33,619 nucleotides of DNA. Source: a virus. The number at the start of each line of letters is the position of its first letter. Position 1 is the stretch's first letter. The notes under the pieces were generated by a model. That model did not search any database, was not told where the DNA came from, and saw only the letters and a list, made by a program, of their open reading frames with translations. The stretch spans positions 1 to 33,619 of IMG/VR virus record IMGVR_UViG_3300006736_000035; one strand, given 5' to 3'. Both the position numbers and the translations under genes were made by a program. This document shows, piece after piece, positions 1 through 7,367 of the stretch.

Positions 1-822
1 ACTGCTCATGTTTCTGCTCACACAAACAAGAAATACATCATGGCACTTAGGCCGACTTTCGAAAGCTATCGGCACCTGTCTAGCCATTACGCATATTCCT
101 CTAGTCTTGATTTCGACAAGGGGTATCAAGAGGTTAACCTGATTTGTGTTCCATCTATTTTTTACGGCTCTTCTATCAAGAGGGGCTCTGTGAATTTGTC
201 CTATTACGTGTCTGGCACGCTCGCAGCACAACTATCAGACAAAAATGCAAATGGTGAACTGATACAGGTTAGCGGCTCCACGACTGGTGATGTTGCGGGG
301 GTGGTACTGTATCACGAGGGGATTGTTGCTCTGACTGGTTCTTGGGATATAGACACAGAGCACGCCGAAGAATATACGGTTACGATTGGTGAGGAAACGC
401 CAAAGTGGCTTAACTTCGGCACCGGCATGCCATATGTTGGCTCTGGCACTCCTGTATCATCGGTATCCTCTAGCTACGAAATGACGTTTGAAGGCACCAC
501 GTCCATCCCAACAATGACGATGTTCGCCCATGCCTCTCGAGGGGAATACAACTATTCGAATAATCCGACATTCATGCAGTCGGGATCAGGCACGCCAGTG
601 TTTTACAGCGATCGCACATTCCAAGAGTCGCGAGGGACTATCAAGAATATAGTCAAATCTAAATACGACAATTATTCAGCTTCTTTTGCGAAGCAGACAT
701 ATATCTCGAAGATAGGTATATACGATGAAAACGAAAACTTGATAGCCATAGCTAGTCTAGCGAACCCTGTCAAAAAGACGGAAGACAGGAATTACACGTT
801 TAAACTTAAGTTGGATTTCTAG
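1..822 (+). CDS. Structural-type protein, 5' end outside the window
   Basis: The reading frame is open from base 1, and the first ATG (base 40) has no convincing ribosome binding site before it. The gene therefore most likely begins upstream and only its last 273 codons are seen. The visible part is rich in Ser, Gly, Thr and Tyr with alternating hydrophobic residues, as expected for a beta-rich virion protein. It ends in a segment containing YISKIGIYDENENLIAIASL and the terminal KLKLDF. I associate this type of ending with large structural proteins of T4-like marine phages, but cannot assign it to a T4 gene. No enzyme motif, signal peptide or membrane segment is visible. It stops 3 nt before the J-domain gene, so the two are probably cotranscribed. 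Confidence 0.6.
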   Translation, partial: TAHVSAHTNKKYIMALRPTFESYRHLSSHYAYSSSLDFDKGYQEVNLICVPSIFYGSSIKRGSVNLSYYVSGTLAAQLSDKNANGELIQVSGSTTGDVAGVVLYHEGIVALTGSWDIDTEHAEEYTVTIGEETPKWLNFGTGMPYVGSGTPVSSVSSSYEMTFEGTTSIPTMTMFAHASRGEYNYSNNPTFMQSGSGTPVFYSDRTFQESRGTIKNIVKSKYDNYSASFAKQTYISKIGIYDENENLIAIASLANPVKKTEDRNYTFKLKLDF

Positions 823-825
823 GCA

Positions 826-1455
826 GTGAAACTTGCCAAGAGACATGAGCTGATGCTTCTGAGGCTTCGATATCTCAAGAAAGAATTGGAATTCACGGAA
901 GAGACGGAGAAAGACGCTCAAGCAGCATTTTCTGTGTCCTTCAACAACACAGTGAGAAATCTGCAAGAAGGTGAACGGGACTTTCTTCATTCCGCTTTGG
1001 CACGAAAAGAGGAAATCAAGAAGAAGGCTGCAGCTAACTTCTCTGCCAGCAAGAAGAAGGTGAAAATAAAGCCAATCTCGAAGACGGAAAAACAGAGCAG
1101 GCAAGTCAAGAAGCTATTCAAGGAAGTTGCCAAAGCAAGTCACCCTGATGCTATTTTGGACGAAGAAGAGTCAGAGCAAGAAAAAAAGAGGGAATTGTTC
1201 AAGCAGGCACAGGAAGCATCTGAAAACTCTGAATATTTTGATTTGATTGAGGTTGCGGAAAAACTTGAAATGGAAATCCCAGAACCAACAGAGGAAGGTG
1301 TACTGCTTTTGAAAGAGTCAATATCAGGAATGAACGAAAAAATAAAGAAAATAAAGAAAACTTTTGCTTGGGTGTGGTATCATAGCGATAGAGAAAAGAC
1401 ACAGATAATGAGGAGATACCTTGAAACACTTAAATTTAGCAGTCCTAGGGCTTGA
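826..1455 (+). CDS. J-domain (DnaJ-like) protein
   Basis: This 209-aa protein starts with GTG, 3 nt after the previous stop. The first ~75 residues are charged and helical. Residues ~90-155 look like a J domain: a basic helix (VKKLFKEVAKAS) runs into the diagnostic HPD tripeptide at residues 106-108, followed by an acidic loop and a helix (FKQAQEASENSEYF). In the DnaJ family HPD stimulates DnaK ATPase, so a role in recruiting host DnaK, for replication or head assembly, is plausible. The glycine/phenylalanine and zinc domains of full DnaJ are absent. The last 35 nt overlap the RuvC-like gene, whose Shine-Dalgarno sequence lies inside this frame. The HPD call is good; the partner and process are inferred. 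Confidence 0.65.
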   Translation: MKLAKRHELMLLRLRYLKKELEFTEETEKDAQAAFSVSFNNTVRNLQEGERDFLHSALARKEEIKKKAAANFSASKKKVKIKPISKTEKQSRQVKKLFKEVAKASHPDAILDEEESEQEKKRELFKQAQEASENSEYFDLIEVAEKLEMEIPEPTEEGVLLLKESISGMNEKIKKIKKTFAWVWYHSDREKTQIMRRYLETLKFSSPRA

Positions 1456-1975
1456 CATCTCAACAAGCATAACGGGCGCAACAGTGCTTGACATGTCAGG
1501 GAACATCCTGTATAATAAAGCATGGGATACGAGAAACAAGAAAAAGTTCCCGTCACTATATCACAAAGCACAGTTCATCAAAGACAGGATTTATGACATC
1601 GAATCTAGTTTCATGATAAAAGAAGTGTTCATTGAACAATCACTTCAATCATTCAGATCTGGCTTCTCATCAGCCCAGGTATTGTCAATGCTCTCTCGCT
1701 TTAACGGAATCGTTTCTTGGACTTGCTTCGAAGTATTCAAGAAAGAGCCGGAAATGTTGGCAGCATCATCAGCAAGAAAGCGAGTTGGAATCAAGCTCGA
1801 CAGAACAAAAGACACAAAACGACAAATATTGAATTTTTATCTTGACAAGAACCCCACCGCAGTGGTAGAATATACTCACAAAGGAAATCCAAAACCGCAA
1901 TATAAAGACATTGCGGATAGTTGGGTTATTGCGAAAGCGGGTTTGGGAATATGTCTAGAACGAAGCATGATATAA
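1421..1975 (+). CDS. RuvC-like Holliday junction resolvase / RNase H-fold nuclease
   Basis: This 184-aa protein starts at TTG 1421, chosen because AGGAGA lies 4 nt upstream at 1411-1416. It has the layout of RuvC-type resolvases: a first strand with catalytic Asp (LGLDISTSITG, D12), a central Glu at the end of a strand (VFIEQSL, E72) and a C-terminal DIADSWVIA helix with D163 and D166. These would form the D-E-D-D metal site. T4 uses an unrelated resolvase (endonuclease VII, gp49), so this would be a replacement for debranching DNA before packaging. It overlaps the J-domain gene by 35 nt and the primase by 25 nt, so translation is probably coupled. A consensus sigma70-type promoter lies inside its 5' part (1488-1516). 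Confidence 0.7.
   Translation: MKHLNLAVLGLDISTSITGATVLDMSGNILYNKAWDTRNKKKFPSLYHKAQFIKDRIYDIESSFMIKEVFIEQSLQSFRSGFSSAQVLSMLSRFNGIVSWTCFEVFKKEPEMLAASSARKRVGIKLDRTKDTKRQILNFYLDKNPTAVVEYTHKGNPKPQYKDIADSWVIAKAGLGICLERSMI
1488..1516 (+). promoter_or_regulatory. Consensus sigma70-type promoter inside the RuvC-like gene
   Basis: TTGACA at 1488-1493 and TATAAT at 1511-1516 are separated by exactly 17 bp: both hexamers and the spacer are ideal. Transcription would start near 1523 and serve the primase and genes beyond it. Because the site is inside a coding frame it could be chance, but an exact match of this kind is very rare. Confidence 0.6.
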
Positions 1976-2883
1976 TTACGGATATCCTTGGCAACAGTTA
2001 TTCTGTCAACGGAGAAAAACTATTTCAGTGTCCGAAATGCAACCATCACAAGAACAAGCTGTCTGTCAATTACGACAAGAATGTTTTCAAGTGTTGGGTG
2101 TGTGAGTATTCAGGGGTTGATATATTCAGGCTGGTTAAGAGATACGGCTCATATGATCAGCGGGATGCCTGGCTCGAGCTTTCCGGACGCATCGAAATAA
2201 ACGAATTCGACAATCTTTTTGCACCAGTGGAGGAAGAAAGCCAGGAGCAGCGAATTTCTCTTCCGGATGAATTCCGCACTTTGACATCAAAAAGGTTGCC
2301 ATCTTCTGCGAGGCAAGCAAGAAAATATCTTGCAAGCAGGGGAATAACTGATGAAGAGATTCTGCAGTGGAAAATAGGATACTGCTTGTCAGGCAGCTAT
2401 GCCAACAGGGTTATTGTTCCGTCGTTTGACTCTGAGGGCTATGTCAACTATTTCGTGGCAAGGAGTTTCACAGAGGATTGGTATCGGTACAAGAACCCAA
2501 CGGCATCAAAGGACATTGTGTTTAACGAGCTTTACATTGATTGGGACAAAGACATCGTCTTGACAGAGGGTGTCTTCGATGCGATACGAGCAGGGAATGC
2601 GGTGCCATTGCTCGGATCATCTTTGAACGAAAGATCCAAACTCTTTCAAAAGATAGTGTCTAGTGATGTTTCGGTTTATGTGGCATTGGACTCAGATGCT
2701 GAAAAAAAGGCTTTAAAGTTAATCAGAAGTCTGTTAGAATATGATATAAACGTGTACAGGATAAACATTCACCCTTTTTCGGATGTTGGTGAAATGTCAA
2801 AGGAAGAATTTGAACAAAGGAAAGAGAAAGCTGACTTTGTTTTGGAAGGAGACTATTTATTGTACCATACTTTGAGCTTATGA
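1951..2883 (+). CDS. 61: DnaG-type DNA primase (T4 gp61 role)
   Basis: I place the start at ATG 1951, giving 310 aa; a TTG 30 nt upstream is possible but adds residues that look unrelated to the fold. An N-terminal zinc finger is visible as two CxxC pairs: CPKC (C27, C30) and CWVC (C48, C51). A TOPRIM domain follows, with its Glu in VLTEGVFDA (E206) and a D-x-D in ALDSDAE (D247, D249). This is the DnaG-type primase layout; the enzyme lays down RNA primers for lagging-strand synthesis together with the replicative helicase, which is not in this window. It overlaps the RuvC-like gene by 25 nt. Its last 32 nt contain an ACTATTTAT motif that probably serves the next gene. Confidence 0.85.
   Translation: MSRTKHDIITDILGNSYSVNGEKLFQCPKCNHHKNKLSVNYDKNVFKCWVCEYSGVDIFRLVKRYGSYDQRDAWLELSGRIEINEFDNLFAPVEEESQEQRISLPDEFRTLTSKRLPSSARQARKYLASRGITDEEILQWKIGYCLSGSYANRVIVPSFDSEGYVNYFVARSFTEDWYRYKNPTASKDIVFNELYIDWDKDIVLTEGVFDAIRAGNAVPLLGSSLNERSKLFQKIVSSDVSVYVALDSDAEKKALKLIRSLLEYDINVYRINIHPFSDVGEMSKEEFEQRKEKADFVLEGDYLLYHTLSL
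2852..2860 (+). promoter_or_regulatory. Candidate late promoter motif ACTATTTAT
   Basis: One of six exact + strand copies of this 9-mer. It lies inside the end of the primase gene, 33 nt before the ATG of the 61-aa ORF. The position suggests that the small ORF is read late even though it sits between replication genes. Confidence 0.45.
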
Positions 2884-2893
2884 GGTATTTAAT

Positions 2894-3079
2894 ATGCAAA
2901 TTACGAAAGAAAAACTGAAGACAATAATCAAAGAGGAGCTGATCAGGACTGCTGATATGAATCACCCAATCACTGAATCACAAAAAGCTGCTCTCGCCGC
3001 CCTTGCGGAACTCACCACCAACGATGCCGCCACCGTCATTGCGTTGTACGAAACACTCGCAGCCGAAAAAAACACTTGA
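2894..3079 (+). CDS. Small protein with capsid-targeting-like N terminus
   Basis: This is a 61-aa protein of unknown function. The start is supported by GAGG about 8 nt upstream. Its N terminus, MQITKEKLKTIIKEEL, is a basic/hydrophobic amphipathic stretch ending in I-x-E-E. The same pattern is found at the start of several head-region proteins in this window (starts at 7793, 13974 and 19359). The rest is Ala-rich and helical (KAALAALAEL, AATVIALYETLAAEK). It lies between the primase and the gp47/46 fusion, but a late-type motif 33 nt upstream suggests late expression. The -35 box of the next promoter overlaps its stop codon. A minor internal head protein is one possibility; there is no direct functional evidence. 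Confidence 0.6.
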   Translation: MQITKEKLKTIIKEELIRTADMNHPITESQKAALAALAELTTNDAATVIALYETLAAEKNT

Positions 3080-3104
3080 CAAGTCATTAAAAACCAGGTA
3101 TAAT
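3076..3104 (+). promoter_or_regulatory. Consensus sigma70-type promoter for the gp47/46 fusion
   Basis: TTGACA (3076-3081) and TATAAT (3099-3104) are separated by 17 bp, an exact match to the bacterial housekeeping consensus. The 3131 start codon follows 26 nt after the -10 box, with GGAGGAAG as the ribosome binding site. The -35 box overlaps the stop codon of the 61-aa ORF. This is likely an early promoter used by unmodified host RNA polymerase. Confidence 0.8.
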
Positions 3105-3130
3105 CAAAAGGTAGATAAACTGGAGGAAGA

Positions 3131-6100
3131 ATGACATTTAAAATCGCTCACATAAGCGATGTCCACATCAGGAACTATCGGTACCATGATGTTTATGAAG
3201 AGGTGTTTAAAAGCCTTTACGAATCTCTGCGAGAGATCAAGCCCGACATCATAATCAACACTGGCGACACCTGCCACACTAAGCTGCAGATATCTCCGTC
3301 CTTTGTCGACATGACACGAAGGATGTTTGAGGAATTAGCAGATATCGCACCTCATCACATAATCTTGGGCAACCATGATTTGAATTTGAGGAACCCAGCT
3401 AAGATGGATTCCATCTCTCCAATCGTTGCATGCTTGAAGCATCCGAACCTTCATTTGCATAAATATTCTGCAGAGGTTGAAGTCGCTCCAGGCATCGTCC
3501 TGAATGTGTTGTCAATACTGGATGAGGACAATTGGATTCAGCCAACCAACCCGGAAGCTGTCAACATCGCCTTGTTTCATGGTTCTGTGGCTGGTGTCAA
3601 GACTGATACTGGTTGGGTGATGGAACACGGAGACATCAACGTTTCGAAGTTCAAGGGCTTCGATTATGTGATGCTCGGGGACATCCACAAGACATACCAG
3701 AAGCTTGATGCTGGCGGTAGAGTCTGTTATCCTGGATCCTTGATACAACAAAACCATGGAGAGACAAATGACAAAGGGTATTTGTTGTGGGAGATAGAGG
3801 ACAAAGAAAACTTCACTTGTCGGCATATTGAGCTTGAGAATCCGAAGCCATTTGTGACGATAGCTCTGACACCAAAGGGAAGAATACCGAAGCACACCTC
3901 GATAAAGCATGGCTCTAGGCTGAGACTGGTTTCAGAGAATAACTTGCCATTAGAAGCTCTGCGCAAGGCGATAGACGTTGCGAAACACAGGTTCAAACCG
4001 GAAAGTGTCACATTCCTCAACCGGGGGGCTGGCTCATCTGCCTCCATGGAGGAAGTCACGAAGAGCCTCAACAAGGAGAACTTGCGAGATATCACCGTAC
4101 AGGAAACTCTCATGAAGGAATACCTGAAGGATCACCAAGTTGAAGAAGATGTACTGCAACGTGTGTTGGATTTGAATCGAAGATATAACGCATCCATTAT
4201 TGAAAACGAGGAAGTCTCTCGAAATATCAATTGGAGCATCAAGAATGCCGAGTGGAACAACTTGTTCAATTACGGCGAAAACAACAAAATCAACTTTGCA
4301 AATCTGCACGGCTTGGTTGGGATATTCGGAAAGAATTATTCAGGAAAGTCTTCCTTGGTGGATCAGATGTTGTACACCATTTACAACTCAACATCAAAAA
4401 ATGTTAGAAAGAATCTGGACTTAATTAATCAGAACAGAGACTGGGCAAAGGGCGTTGTCACCATTGGAGTAGGCGACAAAGAATACACCATAGAAAGGAG
4501 TTCTGAAAAATACACCAAAAGGCTTAAAGGGAAAGAGACTCAGGAGGCGAAGACGGATGTTGAGTTCTATAGCACAGATATGTTCGGGGATGTTACAACT
4601 CTCACGGGAGCGACTAGGAACGATACTGACAAGAACATTCGAAAGGTGTTCGGGACACTCGAAGACTTCCTGTTAACTTCTATGGCAAGTCAGATGGGTT
4701 CTCTGTCTTTTGTTAACGAGGGTTCGACTAAGAGGAAAGAGATTTTAGCAAAATTCTTGGATTTAGAAGTGTTCGAAATCAAATACAGGCTAGCCAAGGA
4801 AGACTCTCAGGAGTCAAGAGTTGTCCTGAACAGGCTCGAAGGGAGGGACTATGACAAGGAGATGCTGGATGTTGAGATAGAGCTGCAGAAGAGCATCATC
4901 TTGACAGAGCAAAATAAAGAAATTTGTGAGAAGCACAGAGAAGAAATACTTCAAGCATCTCAAGAGATGGACTCCATTCAGAACGATATCGAATCTGTGC
5001 CCGCTGAAGTAATAGACATACGTGCTTTGAGGAGCAGCATAGCAGAGACAGAATCAGAGATGGCTACTCTGGGCGGCATGAACAAGAAAATTGAGAATTC
5101 CTTGTTGGCCAGCCAGATACTATATGAGAAGGCAGAGACATTTTTGGATGGTTATGATATACAGGAATACCTCCTCAAGGATGAAAAGATCAAAGAAAAA
5201 ACAGAAGAGCTTGAAAGTGTCCTTTCGGTGTTGAAGGAAGGGAAGACACGCCTTCGAACAAATAAGAAGAAGGTGTCTCTATTGTCGGAAGTTCCCTGTG
5301 GTTCTGAATATTCTCACTGCAAGTTCATAAAGGATGCATATGCTGCTGAAAAGTTGGTGGAGATAACGGAAAGGGATATTAGCATATACGACGAAAGAAG
5401 GGAGAGTTTGGTATCGAAGATAAAAGAATCTCATCCAGAGCAGGTTACGGAGTATCTGAATAAATATAATCAGGTTCTCGAAGAGAAGAATGCCTTGGCA
5501 AATGATATCAGCTCTAACCAGATTAGGTTCGAAAAGAACAGCACAAACCATCTTCGTCTTGAGATATCCCTCAAGGATATGAAGATAACAGCCCTTGAAT
5601 ATGAAGAGAACAGGGAGGCTATCGAAAATTTGGAAGGCTTGATAGATCACAGGAACAGACTGCTGAGCTTCAAGAGCGAAAGAAAGGAAGAGCTTGAAAA
5701 TTGTTTGGAAGATACGGCACTTCTTCATCGACAGCATGGCTCTCTTGAAGAGAAGCTGAAGTCCCTCACCGAAAACAAACAGGAACTCGCCAAGGTGAGA
5801 GAAGAATATTCTGCATATGATTTATTGCAGACTTGCTATCACTCAAATGGAATATCATATGACATCATCAAAAGAAAGCTTCCGCTCATAAACACAGAGA
5901 TAGCAAAGATTTTGACTGATGTTGTTGAGTTCGAGGTGTTTATCGAGAATGAGGAAAAGAAGCTCGACATTTTCATCAAGCATCCGAAGCACTTGCCTCG
6001 CCCAATGGAGCTTGGTTCTGGTGCTGAAAAGACGATAGCTGCCATGGCAATACGGCTTGCCTTGCTAACGGTGTCCAGCTTGCCAAAGCCTGATATCTTT

Positions 6101-6286
6101 ATCTTGGATGAGCCAGGTACCGCTCTCGACGAGGAAAACATGGAGGGGTTCGTTCGAATCCTGGATATGGTGAAGAACTATTTTAAAACAGTTGTTCTGA
6201 TATCTCATTTGGATGTCCTCAAAGATTGCGTCGATTCACAAATTATAATAGAAAAGAGTGAAGGTTTCGCTCATGTTGATGTATAA
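3131..6286 (+). CDS. Fused Mre11/SbcD-Rad50/SbcC recombination nuclease (gp47-gp46 fusion)
   Basis: A single 1051-aa frame contains both halves of the MR complex. Residues ~1-330 carry the Mre11/SbcD phosphoesterase motifs: SDVH (D10, H12), TGD (D46), GNHD (80-83), FHGS (H150) and GDIH (D184, H186). Residues ~380-1051 form an SMC-type ATPase: Walker A GKNYSGKSS (400-408), a long coiled coil, signature ELGSGAEK (~960-966) and Walker B FILDEPG (990-996). The coiled-coil hinge has CGSEYSHC (C723, C730), a C-x6-C pair, instead of the usual C-x2-C zinc hook. In T4, gp47 and gp46 are separate proteins that resect DNA ends for recombination-dependent replication and host DNA degradation. No in-frame stop or internal Shine-Dalgarno signal is evident between the halves. 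It is read from its own strong promoter. Confidence 0.92.
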   Translation: MTFKIAHISDVHIRNYRYHDVYEEVFKSLYESLREIKPDIIINTGDTCHTKLQISPSFVDMTRRMFEELADIAPHHIILGNHDLNLRNPAKMDSISPIVACLKHPNLHLHKYSAEVEVAPGIVLNVLSILDEDNWIQPTNPEAVNIALFHGSVAGVKTDTGWVMEHGDINVSKFKGFDYVMLGDIHKTYQKLDAGGRVCYPGSLIQQNHGETNDKGYLLWEIEDKENFTCRHIELENPKPFVTIALTPKGRIPKHTSIKHGSRLRLVSENNLPLEALRKAIDVAKHRFKPESVTFLNRGAGSSASMEEVTKSLNKENLRDITVQETLMKEYLKDHQVEEDVLQRVLDLNRRYNASIIENEEVSRNINWSIKNAEWNNLFNYGENNKINFANLHGLVGIFGKNYSGKSSLVDQMLYTIYNSTSKNVRKNLDLINQNRDWAKGVVTIGVGDKEYTIERSSEKYTKRLKGKETQEAKTDVEFYSTDMFGDVTTLTGATRNDTDKNIRKVFGTLEDFLLTSMASQMGSLSFVNEGSTKRKEILAKFLDLEVFEIKYRLAKEDSQESRVVLNRLEGRDYDKEMLDVEIELQKSIILTEQNKEICEKHREEILQASQEMDSIQNDIESVPAEVIDIRALRSSIAETESEMATLGGMNKKIENSLLASQILYEKAETFLDGYDIQEYLLKDEKIKEKTEELESVLSVLKEGKTRLRTNKKKVSLLSEVPCGSEYSHCKFIKDAYAAEKLVEITERDISIYDERRESLVSKIKESHPEQVTEYLNKYNQVLEEKNALANDISSNQIRFEKNSTNHLRLEISLKDMKITALEYEENREAIENLEGLIDHRNRLLSFKSERKEELENCLEDTALLHRQHGSLEEKLKSLTENKQELAKVREEYSAYDLLQTCYHSNGISYDIIKRKLPLINTEIAKILTDVVEFEVFIENEEKKLDIFIKHPKHLPRPMELGSGAEKTIAAMAIRLALLTVSSLPKPDIFILDEPGTALDEENMEGFVRILDMVKNYFKTVVLISHLDVLKDCVDSQIIIEKSEGFAHVDV

Positions 6287-6309
6287 TAGAGAAACAAGGA
6301 GACAATACA

Positions 6310-6525
6310 ATGGTTGAGACAATAAAGGCATTTGCCGACAAACATGTTGAGAAGTTCATTTCGCGGAAATTCCTAGCTTGGGTTACTGCAACGGCAGCAC
6401 TGTTCTTTGGTGTGCTAACAAGTGATAACTGGGTAGCAGTTACATTGGCTTACATCGGAACACAAGCTCTGGTAGATATGGCGACACAATGGAAACATGG
6501 ACGCTCCAATGACAGTTCTATTTAA
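6310..6525 (+). CDS. Small two-helix membrane protein, holin candidate
   Basis: This 71-aa protein has a good AAGGAG site 7 nt before its ATG. It has a short amphipathic N terminus rich in Lys, two predicted membrane segments (around FLAWVTATAALFFGVLT and NWVAVTLAYIGTQALV) and a hydrophilic tail. Size and topology fit small class II-type holins, which permeabilise the inner membrane at lysis. The next two genes look like spanin-type envelope proteins, which supports a lysis cassette, but no endolysin is adjacent. The holin call is based on topology only. It overlaps the next gene by 29 nt. Confidence 0.5.
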   Translation: MVETIKAFADKHVEKFISRKFLAWVTATAALFFGVLTSDNWVAVTLAYIGTQALVDMATQWKHGRSNDSSI

Positions 6526-6904
6526 ACTGAAGAAGGCTTGGGCATGGCTCGTTGCTCATTGGCAGGTGCCTGTCCTTATTGCATGGTCTGTGGTTGTTTG
6601 GGTTTTTGCTCGAAGGGATTATAACGCTGCCTTGAAAGTCATTGAAGCAAGGAAGGAGTCGTACGAGGGACGGATTTCCATTATCAAGGACAGCCACAAT
6701 CGGGAGATACTGAAGAGGGACAAGTTGCTCAAAGAATTCAACGCGACACTCACACAGCTCGAGAGGGAGTTCGAAAAGAAGGAAAAGGTTCTGGAAGAAA
6801 AACATGTCAGGACTGTTCGAGAAGTTGTGGTAAGCTCCAAAAACAACCCAGAAGAGGTTCGTAAAAGGATAGAAAGTGAGTTTGGATTTACATATGTTGA
6901 ATAA
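6497..6904 (+). CDS. Membrane-anchored coiled-coil protein, i-spanin (Rz-like) candidate
   Basis: This 135-aa protein starts inside the preceding gene (ATG 6497; a second in-frame ATG at 6509 is possible). One N-terminal membrane segment (VPVLIAWSVVVWVFA, residues ~24-39) is followed by a long charged helical region, residues ~45-115, with heptad-like spacing (LLKEFNATLTQLEREFEKK). That N-in, periplasmic coiled-coil layout is the one expected for inner-membrane spanin subunits such as lambda Rz. The next gene is partly embedded in its 3' end and encodes an exported protein, which resembles nested or overlapping spanin pairs. There is no sequence signature for spanins, so the call rests on topology and neighbourhood. 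Confidence 0.5.
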   Translation: MDAPMTVLFKLKKAWAWLVAHWQVPVLIAWSVVVWVFARRDYNAALKVIEARKESYEGRISIIKDSHNREILKRDKLLKEFNATLTQLEREFEKKEKVLEEKHVRTVREVVVSSKNNPEEVRKRIESEFGFTYVE

Positions 6905-7361
6905 GGCACTAGCTTGTCTCTTGGTGTTGACAACTGTCGTACACGCTCAGCCAACAGTGTCGGGTGTTGAGATGCCCCCCGCTAGCTTCTCGTATGTTGA
7001 GAAGGGTGCGACTGTTAATTTGGATCCGGGTGCATGGTGTTATAATGCTGCAGCTAACGCAGTATTGATCACTTCTGCCACTCGCGCTAAGGCATCGTGT
7101 GAGTTGGAATCTGAATTCACCGTCTTGAAAGAGAAGGCAAAATACACACTAAAAATTGAACTCCTGAAGGCACGTGTCATTTCTTTGGGTGACACCCACG
7201 AAAAGGTTTTGAAAACGATGCAGATTGAAAATGAACGTTTGGCTGCTATAGCACTTGACAAGCCTGCGAATAAAAGCATGTGGTTTGTTGCCGGTGGCTT
7301 CACTGCAGGTGTTATAACGACTGTGTTGATATATTGGCTCACTGCCAGCTCATCGAGGTGA
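6876..7361 (+). CDS. Exported protein with C-terminal membrane anchor, possible spanin partner
   Basis: The GTG at 6876 has AGGA 6 nt upstream and gives 161 aa. ATG 6894 is an alternative start that would leave a cleaner signal peptide. Residues from MLNKALACLLVLTTVVHA form a typical signal sequence ending in VHA, with signal peptidase cleavage probably before Gln. A Cys is present in the hydrophobic part but does not fit a lipobox, so a lipoprotein is unlikely. The middle is a helical periplasmic region, and a C-terminal membrane segment lies around FVAGGFTAGVITTVLIYWL. A signal plus C-terminal anchor spans the periplasm in the way u-spanins do, although u-spanins normally carry a lipobox. 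It may work with the preceding coiled-coil protein. The function is unproven. Confidence 0.5.
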   Translation: MSLDLHMLNKALACLLVLTTVVHAQPTVSGVEMPPASFSYVEKGATVNLDPGAWCYNAAANAVLITSATRAKASCELESEFTVLKEKAKYTLKIELLKARVISLGDTHEKVLKTMQIENERLAAIALDKPANKSMWFVAGGFTAGVITTVLIYWLTASSSR

Positions 7362-7367
7362 ATAGCG

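Noticed and set aside
6258-6287. TATAAT just before the holin-like gene with GTGAAG 18 bp upstream
   Set aside because: The -35 box matches only 3 of 6 and the strong upstream promoter can serve this gene; too weak to list.
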